Below are positions 35,314 to 43,826 of a stretch of 64,000 bases of DNA, piece after piece. A model generated the notes under the pieces. The model saw only the letters and a list, made by a program, of their open reading frames with translations. It had not been told where the DNA came from and searched no databases. Origin of the DNA: Saprospiraceae bacterium (GTDB lineage Bacteria > Bacteroidota > Bacteroidia > Chitinophagales > Saprospiraceae); contig JADJLQ010000003.1 of the NCBI GenBank assembly GCA_016709995.1, forward strand, positions 310,001-374,000. Direction: 5' to 3'. The position numbers and the translations under genes were made by a program. Each line of letters starts with the position of its first letter. Within the stretch, counting starts at the first letter, position 1.

Positions 35314-37053
35314 ATGCACAAAAATTATAAAATAGCGCTGTATATACTCGGTGTCTCCCTATTGTGGACACGATGCTCCGTGAGTAAATTGATCCTTCCT
35401 GCTTCTACCTCAGTAGTGCAAAGGGCCATACCACGCATCGAACTTATGCCCAACCACCCTCAGCCTTACCGGTACAGAGATTGGAAACAAACGGCCCTTG
35501 AATTTGACCGTTATGTATTTGATTTTAATCAGCGAGGCGATTATCTCCCTTTGATATGGTTGGATGGCTCAGGTCGAAATTTTCCTGACACCACCTTTGG
35601 CATCTATACAGCTCTTGGAGACAGCAGAATGGGGCCAGCTATCAATCACGGCGAAAATCATGAAGCACTCGGTGCATTGGGAGCCGTTTTAGGAGCTACC
35701 CTGGTGGGGATTGATAAAAGCAATCAGGATGGTAGGAACTATGTACACATGCTGAGAAATTATTTCAACAAAGACAATGGATGGAATGTCATCATGGATT
35801 TCACCAACAAGGGTGCTCATATTGGTGGCGGCTATGGCAATGATTTTTGGTACGAGATCCATAACAATATGCTTTTTTTTGCAGTAGCCAATTATTATCC
35901 ACAAGAAAAAGGATTTGATGACATCCTTCATACGATAGCAGATCAGTTTTATCGCTCTGATTCGATCATGGGAGATAATTACAGTTATTCGTTTTTCGAT
36001 TTTAAAAATATGAAACCCGGGACCAATCATATTACACCTCAGGAAGATGTGGCCGGTGGGTACGCTTTTGTACTGTATTCAGCCTGGATGAGATTTCACG
36101 AAGAAAAATATCTTCGGGCAGCCAGGAATGCGATGGATGTACTCTACGGTCAAAAAGAAAATCGTTTTTATGAAGCGATGATGCCCATCGCTGCCTATAT
36201 CGGAGCACGGATGAATGTAGAAGCCGGCACGCACTACGATATACAAAGGTTTCTTGACTGGACATTTGATGGAGATGCTGTCGGGCGAGAGGGTTGGGGT
36301 GTCATAGTGGATAAATGGGGCGCATATGATGTGAGCGGTTTAGCCGGTAGTACGACGGACCAGGGAGGATATGGATTTCTGATGAATACATTTGACCTGA
36401 TGTTGCCACTATCTGCCATGATACGATATGATCCCAGGTATGCACGAGCCGTCGGTAAATGGGTACTGAATGCTTCTAATGCAGCTCGATTCTGTTATGC
36501 TTATGATATGCCTGATTCCTTGCAGGCTATTCCTCAATATAAGGCTTTGACCAAAAATGTGATTGCTTATGAAGGCATTATCAAAGAATCCAGGTACCCG
36601 GCCTTGAAAGGCATCTCTCCCATGGCCCAGGGAGATGGACCGTTATGGGAGAAAGGCATGCCCCAAACTACGATGTTTAGCGTATACGGTAGTAGTCATG
36701 TAGGGATCTTTGGAGGGACGATAAAGAAGACCAATGTAGAACAGATCCTGCAGATCGATTGTACCAAGACGGACATGTTTGTTACGCAAAAATCTTATCC
36801 TACTTATTTATTTTTTAATCCATTTCCTGTCTCAAAAACCATTGAGTTAAATGTAGGTGATCAGAAATCTGATATTTATGATTTGATCCATCATTCTTTT
36901 ATTAGAAAAAATATTAAAGGAAAAGTATCCGTAGTGATTCCTGGTGATCAGGCGATGGTGTTGGTCTATACTGGTGCTGGTGAAAAGGCAGGTGTGAAAA
37001 ATGGAATGTTAGAGGTAGGTGGAGTGATCGTAGATTATGGATATCAACAGTGA
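35314..37053 (+). CDS. Second copy of the unrecognised glycoside-hydrolase-like domain, stand-alone
   Basis: 579 residues, 9 bases after the MFS gene. An N-terminal hydrophobic segment with a Cys (LLWTRCSVS) suggests export, possibly as a lipoprotein although the lipobox is imperfect. The rest aligns throughout with residues ~30-555 of the protein at 25601-28732: IELMPNHPQPYRYRDW, WYEIHNNMLFFAVANYYP, GGYAFVLYSAWMRFHEEKYL, VSGLAGSTTDQGGYGF, TNVEQILQID..KTDMF and SVVIPGDQAMVLVY. It lacks the Ig, LamG and T9SS parts, so this copy is likely periplasmic or outer-membrane bound while the other is secreted. Enzymatic role inferred from fold-like pattern and locus. Confidence 0.68.
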   Translation: MHKNYKIALYILGVSLLWTRCSVSKLILPASTSVVQRAIPRIELMPNHPQPYRYRDWKQTALEFDRYVFDFNQRGDYLPLIWLDGSGRNFPDTTFGIYTALGDSRMGPAINHGENHEALGALGAVLGATLVGIDKSNQDGRNYVHMLRNYFNKDNGWNVIMDFTNKGAHIGGGYGNDFWYEIHNNMLFFAVANYYPQEKGFDDILHTIADQFYRSDSIMGDNYSYSFFDFKNMKPGTNHITPQEDVAGGYAFVLYSAWMRFHEEKYLRAARNAMDVLYGQKENRFYEAMMPIAAYIGARMNVEAGTHYDIQRFLDWTFDGDAVGREGWGVIVDKWGAYDVSGLAGSTTDQGGYGFLMNTFDLMLPLSAMIRYDPRYARAVGKWVLNASNAARFCYAYDMPDSLQAIPQYKALTKNVIAYEGIIKESRYPALKGISPMAQGDGPLWEKGMPQTTMFSVYGSSHVGIFGGTIKKTNVEQILQIDCTKTDMFVTQKSYPTYLFFNPFPVSKTIELNVGDQKSDIYDLIHHSFIRKNIKGKVSVVIPGDQAMVLVYTGAGEKAGVKNGMLEVGGVIVDYGYQQ

Positions 37054-37265
37054 CGAGTTATAAGACAGGAAGCGGATAGTTATTAATTTTCCGTTTCAAT
37101 AAAGACTTTTTGGAAAGTTTTGCAATTTCAACCTATATAAAAATTTCATTTTAGAATTGTACCTATCTTATATTCTTTCAGTTTCCATGCAGTATTTTCT
37201 GGACTTTTATCCAGATAATAATCAGATTAGCATCAACTTAAATGATTGATGAAAAGTGATGGTTT

Positions 37266-39275
37266 TTATTTAATCAAGCAGGCACTATTATCGCAATACT
37301 TTTCCATTTCCGAGTCTTCCTTGAGTTGGTTGATTTGAATGTATTTAATTGAAGCGTTCAGCTCTAAAAACTTTTCTTTTGTAATTGCCTCATAGGGCAT
37401 TTGAGCGTATGCACCCGATTCTAGTTTTGGTAAAAAACTAATTGATTTCAGATCATACTTAAAATATTCGAGGACGACATGGATGATGTCTGCCTCAGTT
37501 GGTTTAAAAGTTATCGTGCAGGAAACCTGATTGTCTGACCAATATTTTTGAAGAAATGCTGCGAGGGATGTTTGTTCCCAGATAGACACTTTTGCGATAC
37601 TTTTCCCTTGGTTATGAATAGGGAAGGAGAGTACATAGGAAGAATGATCCACCACATCTTCCTCTATGGGCAGCCCTGCCTCCACTAGATAAGGTATTAG
37701 AGATGAGTTTTTTGCAATCCTAATTCGACGAATGTAATATTCATATTCTGGAAAATGGCAACCCGGATTGACTCCAGCTAATAGACTGACCGTACCACTG
37801 GGTTTGACACTCGTTGTCTTGATGCTTCTCGGGACACAAAGCCAGGAAGAATAGATGGCATCCCACCTTTGGATTTCTGCATATCCACTTTTAAGCCAAA
37901 TTCGCAAGGTTTCCAAAGAGTTTTTTTCGAGAAAATTGGTCACGCCTGATACGGAGGTGCCTATTCGTCGATTTCGCTTTTGTACTCTATTGGTATCATG
38001 CCAGGTAGTACTTACGAGGGTTGCAGTTTTTCCTAATAAGTAAGCAAATTTAAGTGTCCGCAAATAATCTTCATAGGATTCTGCTCTTGATGGAAAGGTT
38101 TCAACAAGACAACACAATTCATAGGACTCCAAGGTTTGTTCCCCACAAGGATTAGTTCCTTTTGCTTTTTCATCTTTGTGATCAGCAGGATCACACATTC
38201 GGGAGAAAGCCTTGATATTATTCAAAAACACATATCCTGGTTCACCATTTATAGCTGTTTGTTGAGCTAGGGTTTTAAAATCAGTATCATTATTGACAAA
38301 CACACTATTATTCGAAGCCCATCCCCAGGATGCCCGATGTGCCATACTACCTTCGTATTTCCCTTTTTCAGAATTCCACCGGTAATCTTTCAGCGTACGA
38401 TACTCACTATTTTCATGGTCTCCCAATGCGATCTGTGCGGAGCGCCTTACATTTCCTGCGACTACACATTGTCCAATGATGTTCATAATATCCGTGATGG
38501 CAGTCACAGTCAGATAGCCTTGATCCAATGTATTCAAAATAGTTCGGATATGATCGTGCATCTTGATCAGAGGTTCAGGTCCGGATGATATTCCTCCAAA
38601 TCCACGAATAGGCATACCTGGTGGACGAATTGAATCATAACAGAAATAGACTGGGTGAGCAGTTTGTTCATTGAAATGTTTAGAAAAATAACTCTTCAAT
38701 AGTTTTTCAAGACTTTCTACCCATCCTTCTCTTGAATCTGGGATGCTGTATACTTCAGGGTGGCAGTCAGCAGGTTTGTATATTTTTATTTTCTCACTTC
38801 CATTCACATCAAATCCTACACCAACGCCAACCATACTCATATCCATCATAAACATAAAAGGTTTAATAGCTTCTTCCTCTGATTGATCGATGAACTCTGT
38901 TGATACAAAAGCACAATTAAATAAAGCTTGGCCTATTTTTTTTTCTTGAATGATGGATGTTCCCATAGCCCACAACATTCTGCCGGGAGGCAAAAATTTC
39001 ATTCGAAATATGCGGTCGTACATCTCTTGTGCCGACCGTTGAGCTTTCTTAGGATTCCAACCAAGTCCATTATCCAGAATATGTTGCTTTTGCAAACTGT
39101 AAGTCCCTTCTACTACCCGCCTGACTGTTTCATACCAATGTTCATTTGTGCCATCTTCTTTGATTCGGGAGTAAGTGCGGTAATAAGTTAATTGACCTAA
39201 ACCATTGAACCCAAATCCAGGGTCTATGTATTTATAAGCTTCTACAAAGCTTGCATCTAATTGGAATATAAGCAT
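37266..39275 (-). CDS. nrdJ: Adenosylcobalamin-dependent (class II) ribonucleoside-triphosphate reductase
   Basis: 669 residues, close to the monomeric class II enzyme of lactobacilli. It converts ribonucleoside triphosphates to deoxy forms using a radical from coenzyme B12. Visible: LPPGRMLWAMGT, the active-site Cys in LFNCAFVST, MSMVGVGVGFDV, GNVRRSAQIALGD, the radical-site motif NPCGEQTLESYELCCLVE, and TSVKPSGTVSLLAGVNPG. The C-terminus CDNSACLIK carries the redox-shuttling Cys pair. Unlike class I it needs no oxygen. A 16-bp palindrome 21 bases upstream of the start (39297-39312) is shared with norB and the haloperoxidase gene, implying control by the nearby Rrf2 regulator. No cobalamin riboswitch was seen upstream. 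Confidence 0.9.
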   Translation of the reverse strand: MLIFQLDASFVEAYKYIDPGFGFNGLGQLTYYRTYSRIKEDGTNEHWYETVRRVVEGTYSLQKQHILDNGLGWNPKKAQRSAQEMYDRIFRMKFLPPGRMLWAMGTSIIQEKKIGQALFNCAFVSTEFIDQSEEEAIKPFMFMMDMSMVGVGVGFDVNGSEKIKIYKPADCHPEVYSIPDSREGWVESLEKLLKSYFSKHFNEQTAHPVYFCYDSIRPPGMPIRGFGGISSGPEPLIKMHDHIRTILNTLDQGYLTVTAITDIMNIIGQCVVAGNVRRSAQIALGDHENSEYRTLKDYRWNSEKGKYEGSMAHRASWGWASNNSVFVNNDTDFKTLAQQTAINGEPGYVFLNNIKAFSRMCDPADHKDEKAKGTNPCGEQTLESYELCCLVETFPSRAESYEDYLRTLKFAYLLGKTATLVSTTWHDTNRVQKRNRRIGTSVSGVTNFLEKNSLETLRIWLKSGYAEIQRWDAIYSSWLCVPRSIKTTSVKPSGTVSLLAGVNPGCHFPEYEYYIRRIRIAKNSSLIPYLVEAGLPIEEDVVDHSSYVLSFPIHNQGKSIAKVSIWEQTSLAAFLQKYWSDNQVSCTITFKPTEADIIHVVLEYFKYDLKSISFLPKLESGAYAQMPYEAITKEKFLELNASIKYIQINQLKEDSEMEKYCDNSACLIK

Positions 39276-39296
39276 GATAAATGATATATATTATAA

Positions 39297-39312
39297 TGGA
39301 CTAATATGTCCA
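39297..39312 (-). promoter_or_regulatory. Shared palindromic operator, copy 1 (nrdJ)
   Basis: TGGACTAATATGTCCA: perfect TGGAC/GTCCA arms around a 6-base AT spacer, with further near-symmetry outside (TATAAT/ACTATA). It lies between the nrdJ start and a TACCTTTA -7-like box on the minus strand, so a bound repressor would block transcription. Confidence 0.75.
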
Positions 39313-39400
39313 CTATAATAAAGGTAATCATTTGTTCATATTATAAAAATAAAATATAAATAATTTTTATAATATATTTTTTAAATTTTCGGAAAAATTG

Positions 39401-39436
39401 AAAACGGCATGAATCGCTTATGAAACATGCCGTTTT
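39401..39436 (-). terminator. Terminator of the norB-ric unit
   Basis: A perfect 11-bp inverted repeat AAAACGGCATG/CATGCCGTTTT (39401-39411, 39426-39436) lies 63 bases past the ric stop. On the minus strand it is followed by a T-rich tract. It separates the norB-ric unit from nrdJ, which has its own operator. Confidence 0.85.
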
Positions 39437-39499
39437 AACCACTGTGGAATTATGGCGATGAGATTATAATAGTCTGAAACTTATATTGTCGTGATGCTA

Positions 39500-40270
39500 T
39501 TAATTTGAAGGTATGGTTGCGAGTTTCCTTGCTTTAGGGTACAAAATGTTATTTTCGAGATGTACATGCTTATGAAGGTCTTCCTCGAATTCTTTTAACA
39601 TTTCATAAAAAGCTTGATATGATGTACACGCGCCATTTGGAGGAGTATAGTTTTGACTCAATTTTTTGATGACATTTAAATGATCTGCCGCGTCGTCATG
39701 TTCTGCCTCTATGACATTAATAATCTGATTGAGTCTTCTGAATGCAAGTGTTCCAGGGGTGAGTTGACTGCCATGAGCAACCTCTAATGACTTGATATAT
39801 GGAAACAGTATCTTTTCTTCTTTATTTATATGTTGTGCCAGATTGATACTCAATGCATTTAATTGTTTTTGAATTTCTATCAATTCAGGATGTTGGCCCT
39901 CATGCACTTTCACCACTTTGTTGGATTGTTCGAAGAGTGTTCTAAGAGATTTCTGAACGAATCTATGATGTTTTTGCACGATATAATCAGCCAATTCCTT
40001 CAAGGCCATTGGGTTGAAATCAGGATTATCAGCATATGGTACTTGTATGATTTCTTGAAGTTGGTGTTGAATTTTTATCGGATCCAGATTGCGTATAACA
40101 CAGGCTTCAAGAACTGTCGTTTTCCCTCCGCAGCAATAATCGATTTTATTTTGTATAAAAATTTCGATGGTTCGAAGATCCTTGCTCACCAAATCACCTA
40201 CTTTCCAATTCAGTATATTTTGAGGGCCTTCATTTATCGGGTTGCTTACTATTGATATACTATTTTCCAT
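39500..40270 (-). CDS. ric: Ric/ScdA/YtfE-type iron-sulfur cluster repair di-iron protein
   Basis: 256 residues. Residues ~20-75 form a ScdA N-terminal domain with the conserved DYCCGGKTT. The rest is a hemerythrin-like four-helix bundle with the di-iron His/Glu ligands spread through YIVQKHHRFVQ, QHINKEEKILFPY, IEAEHDDAADHL and HKHVHLENNILYP. These proteins restore Fe-S clusters damaged by nitric oxide or oxidants. The gene lies 53 bases downstream of norB on the same strand, ends at the terminator at 39401-39436 and has no operator of its own, so it is co-transcribed with norB. Confidence 0.92.
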   Translation of the reverse strand: MENSISIVSNPINEGPQNILNWKVGDLVSKDLRTIEIFIQNKIDYCCGGKTTVLEACVIRNLDPIKIQHQLQEIIQVPYADNPDFNPMALKELADYIVQKHHRFVQKSLRTLFEQSNKVVKVHEGQHPELIEIQKQLNALSINLAQHINKEEKILFPYIKSLEVAHGSQLTPGTLAFRRLNQIINVIEAEHDDAADHLNVIKKLSQNYTPPNGACTSYQAFYEMLKEFEEDLHKHVHLENNILYPKARKLATIPSN

Positions 40271-40323
40271 GAGTATGTTTTTAAAATGTATTAATATGCT
40301 AGAATTTGATGTTAATAAAATAT

Positions 40324-42708
40324 TTAATATACTTCTTCTAATTCGGCAACAGGTGTGACCTCTGGTATTGCTGACTTGTCCACTGACTGCATACTAGTCC
40401 ATTGCCTAAGGTGCATGATTCTAGATACTATAAACCAAGTAAGAGGGATTACTCCGCCAAAGAAAAATACGCTAGCTCCAATACCTCGTAACCAGGTGAG
40501 TGACTGAAAAGTCCCGTTTTCAATAAAGTGGTGTGATCTTCCATACCATAAGCCTTGCTCTACCACTGCTTTGAACTGGATCGCACCAGCTGGGAAAAGA
40601 TCCAATACCACCATGAGCATCAATCCTGCATTGATGGACCAGAAAGAAAAGGTTATGATTTTTTTATTCCATTTATCTGGTTTTATAAGCAATCGGGAAG
40701 CAAATAGTAATGCTGCTATTGAAATATTGCCATAGACACCCATTAGGGCAGCATGAGCATGATTTATAGTTAGATAGGTACCATGTTCAAAATAATTCAT
40801 TATAGGAAGGTTTACTATAATTCCTAAAACACCTGCTCCAAAGAAATTCCAAAAATTTACTGCCACCAGAAACCTAAATACTTCTGGAAATCCGAAATCA
40901 CCAAGATTTTGATGTTCCATAGCTCCCACTGCTATTTTGGGCATGTTTTTGAACCTCCAGGCTTCTACTGTCAAAAGGATTAGAGGTACAAATTGTAATG
41001 TAGAAAATATACTACCAAGGGCCATAGTTGCTACGGGTTTTGCATTCCAGTAAAAATTATGGGATATCCCTAAGAGACCAGTACCTAAAAATAATAAAGT
41101 AGCGAAATAAACCACTCTTATGGCGGCTTGTTTACTGACTAGACCCATAAGGACCATCAGATAACTTACTATGACAGTGATAAAGACTTCAAAAAATGCT
41201 TCTACCCACATATGAACCACCATCCAGCGCCAAAAATCAGCTATCACAAAATTGGTTTCCGGCTTAGCTACAAATCCTGAGATGAATAGTAGGGGAATCC
41301 CAATCACAGAATACATGATCCAGTTTGGAAGATTCCAACTCTCCCCTTTGACAAAAGCAGGATGGATGCCTCTGTATACCACAATGGCCCATATCGCAAA
41401 TATGAGCATCAGGAGTGCCTGGTAGATTTTGCCGAAATCTACAAATTCCCAACCTTGGCTACCTAGTAGATTCCAATTATTGCCTAATAGATTTAAAGGG
41501 CCTAAAACCATTCCCGTCAATGAGCCACCTACCAGAATAAATAGCAACACGAATATGGTATTGATTAGACGAAGCTGTCCTTTGATTTCAGTTTTGGCTA
41601 ATATGGGTAGTATAAATATAGATGATGCAATCCAACAAGTAGATATCCAATAAAGAGCCAACATAAGGTGCCAACTTCTAGGAATGGTGACCGGAAGCCT
41701 AGGAGTTATATGGAGGCCGAAATAGTCCAAAAAATGAATAAAATCATTGATCGTAATGATACCACTCGACACCTGAATAAAAAATAGAATCACTGCTACA
41801 AAGAAAAACTTAAAGGTAGCTTTCTGAGTTCTTGTGGGTTTGAAATTTTTAACTCTTTCAGAAGTAAACAAATCTTTGGTAGCAGGTTTAAAAAATTTAT
41901 TTGGAAGTTGATTATATTGACCTATATAATATAAGACAATCCCACAGGCCAATACAAATCCTAACAAGCCTAATACACTCCAAAGAATGACTGGAGAGGT
42001 AGGTGTATTGCCTGCTGTCGGGTCGAATGGCCAGTTATGTGTATAACTAAAGGTGTTTCCTGGTCTTTCCGTCACACATACCCAGGCACCCCAGAAAAAA
42101 AAAGAACTCAGCGCAGCTACATCTTTCCTATCAGCAATATAATTTTTAGGTAAAAAGGCCCTGCCTTCCTTATTCTCGAAAAATAATTCTATATAATATT
42201 TTTTTAATTCTACCACTGCATAAGCCATCGCATCCGAAATAAAAATAATATCCTTCTTTTGGTTATACCTGTTTTGTTTAAGGTCCTTTTTCGTTCGATC
42301 CTCGATCGTTCTCATTTCAAATTCAGAAGGTCCGGCACCATTTTGTAGTTTAAATTCATTGGCATAGAATATATTCATACTTTTAGTTACCTGATTTAAA
42401 GCTTCAGCTGTAAAATCAGGTCCTCGCTGAGCCCCGTCCCCAAAGAAGCTTCCATACTCCATCAAGTTATATTTATGAAATACTAATTGACCCATAGTGA
42501 TTTCTGCTTTATCAATAACAAGATCACCGGAATTTGTTTTAAAATTCGATAAGGGAGGAGCTTCATTATAAGTTTGATAGCCGATCATTCCTACTCCCAG
42601 TACGCTTATGATAAAAATAAACAATAATGGGCCCCACCAGTTTTTAGTATTCATAAAATAACTGATGCTTTTGGATTGTCCGTCGTGTTGATGGTTCTTG
42701 GTTTCCAT
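40324..42708 (-). CDS. norB: Quinol-dependent nitric oxide reductase, single-subunit (qNOR)
   Basis: 794 residues, in the qNOR size range. An N-terminal transmembrane helix (~25-45) and a periplasmic region with KYNLMEYGSFFGDGAQRGPDF (fused cytochrome-c-like domain without a CXXCH) precede the 12-helix heme-copper-type core. Ligand segments include SWHLMLALYWIS, HMWVEAFFEVF, GISHNFYWNAK and NHAHAALMGVYG, giving the histidines for hemes b/b3 and FeB. It reduces 2 NO to N2O with quinol electrons at the inner membrane. No other denitrification gene is present, so detoxification rather than respiration is likely. The operator at 42773-42788 contains its -7 box. Confidence 0.93.
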   Translation of the reverse strand: METKNHQHDGQSKSISYFMNTKNWWGPLLFIFIISVLGVGMIGYQTYNEAPPLSNFKTNSGDLVIDKAEITMGQLVFHKYNLMEYGSFFGDGAQRGPDFTAEALNQVTKSMNIFYANEFKLQNGAGPSEFEMRTIEDRTKKDLKQNRYNQKKDIIFISDAMAYAVVELKKYYIELFFENKEGRAFLPKNYIADRKDVAALSSFFFWGAWVCVTERPGNTFSYTHNWPFDPTAGNTPTSPVILWSVLGLLGFVLACGIVLYYIGQYNQLPNKFFKPATKDLFTSERVKNFKPTRTQKATFKFFFVAVILFFIQVSSGIITINDFIHFLDYFGLHITPRLPVTIPRSWHLMLALYWISTCWIASSIFILPILAKTEIKGQLRLINTIFVLLFILVGGSLTGMVLGPLNLLGNNWNLLGSQGWEFVDFGKIYQALLMLIFAIWAIVVYRGIHPAFVKGESWNLPNWIMYSVIGIPLLFISGFVAKPETNFVIADFWRWMVVHMWVEAFFEVFITVIVSYLMVLMGLVSKQAAIRVVYFATLLFLGTGLLGISHNFYWNAKPVATMALGSIFSTLQFVPLILLTVEAWRFKNMPKIAVGAMEHQNLGDFGFPEVFRFLVAVNFWNFFGAGVLGIIVNLPIMNYFEHGTYLTINHAHAALMGVYGNISIAALLFASRLLIKPDKWNKKIITFSFWSINAGLMLMVVLDLFPAGAIQFKAVVEQGLWYGRSHHFIENGTFQSLTWLRGIGASVFFFGGVIPLTWFIVSRIMHLRQWTSMQSVDKSAIPEVTPVAELEEVY

Positions 42709-43322
42709 TTTTAAAAATGTTACATAAATTAAAAGAATTTAAAAGATCGGTCTTATGAGAAATTATTTATAATGGACAAATATATCCAATAATATTAGAT
42801 TCTGAAATTATTTTTGTTATTTTCTTTCATTATTTGGTATGATTTTAAAATAAATTGGGGGTAAATACTTCACCGTTGTTTGCCTTTCAGCATAAAGAAG
42901 GATAATTTATTTGGGTTGTAAGCGAGGCGATTTATATTCAATGTAATCTTATAGTACTTATTTTAGATCATTATGTTTTACAGTAAGTTGATAAATGGAC
43001 TTGGCTTAATTGGTCGAATTCTTATGGAAGCTGCCAGTAGTTGCACCAATCCGATATGATCCTTTTATGGAACTTGATTTTGAGGTATCATTTGATTTAG
43101 AAAGCCGTAAGAGTCGTACACTTATCGGAAGTATAGAGCCTAAGATTAAGATATTGATTTGATTCATATGTTTAAACTTTAAAAGTAACATAACTGAGAT
43201 TTCAAATTCCAATCAAATTGATTTTGCAAAATCCATCTTAGTTTTTTTAAGATTATTTAAATTGATATAAAATTTTGCGAGATAAATTTATAATAGCGTA
43301 TTTTGGCATAAAATTTTGATTA
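42709..43322. other. Long intergenic region between norB and the Rrf2 regulator
   Basis: 614 bases of AT-rich sequence holding the norB promoter and operator (42773-42788). Very short frames such as 42973-43059 and 43006-43212 have no family resemblance and no ribosome-site or promoter support. No hairpin with terminator features was seen. The Rrf2 promoter must lie at the right end, but no TAnnTTTG box was found. Confidence 0.55.
42773..42788 (-). promoter_or_regulatory. Shared palindromic operator, copy 2, overlapping the norB -7 box
   Basis: TGGACAAATATATCCA, same arm spacing as at 39297. Read on the minus strand it contains TATATTTG (42784-42777), a perfect TAnnTTTG -7 element 69 bases before the norB start. 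A repressor bound here would cover the promoter. Confidence 0.78.
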
Positions 43323-43757
43323 ATGTTTTCAAAAGCATGTGAATATGGCATTCGGGCTTCCATTTTGATTGCGTCGGAATCTGTGAATGGAAATCGGTTA
43401 GGGTTGATTACTATTGCTAAAAAAATAGATTCACCCGAAGCATTTACTTCAAAAATATTGCAGAAGCTTGTAAAAGAAAAAATTATTTTTTCCATTAAGG
43501 GACCTGGAGGAGGATTTGAAGTGAATAAGAATAAGCTGGATAAAATAAAACTCGTTGATATCATTCTAGCTATAGATGGAGAAGTTTTAAAGCAATGTAG
43601 TCTGGGTTTATCAGATTGTTCGGAGGTACGGCCTTGTCCATTTCATGGCAGATATAAACCGATTAAGGAAAAGCTTCTCAAATTGTATAGCGAGACGAGT
43701 TTGAAAGACCTGATCGATGGAGTTTTATCCGGTAAGTCTTTTTTAAAGATTAATTAA
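43323..43757 (+). CDS. Rrf2-family (NsrR-like) Fe-S transcriptional regulator
   Basis: 144 residues, usual Rrf2 length. The N-terminal winged helix-turn-helix reads FSKACEYGIRASILIA, LGLITIAKKIDSPEAFTSKI, then the wing KGPGGGFEVNK. Three cysteines with 6- and 5-residue spacers (CSLGLSDC, SEVRPC) occupy the [2Fe-2S]/[4Fe-4S] ligand position of NsrR and IscR. NsrR loses repression when its cluster reacts with NO. The gene is surrounded by nor, ric and two more units that share one palindrome, so it is the obvious candidate to bind that palindrome. No copy of the palindrome lies before its own start, so it appears not to be autoregulated through it. Confidence 0.88.
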   Translation: MFSKACEYGIRASILIASESVNGNRLGLITIAKKIDSPEAFTSKILQKLVKEKIIFSIKGPGGGFEVNKNKLDKIKLVDIILAIDGEVLKQCSLGLSDCSEVRPCPFHGRYKPIKEKLLKLYSETSLKDLIDGVLSGKSFLKIN

Positions 43758-43826
43758 TTAGGAGTCATCAAAGTTAAAGGTCAATGAGTTGTTATTGTTC
43801 CAAAAATTGTTCGTTTTATTTTGAAA

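Noticed and set aside
37054..37265. Possible terminator or small RNA after the second hydrolase-like gene
   Set aside because: Only short imperfect stems (CGGA/TCCG) without a T-run; not enough to call.
42973..43212. Short frames on both strands between norB and the Rrf2 gene
   Set aside because: 28-68 residues, no family resemblance, no promoter or start context, low-complexity composition.
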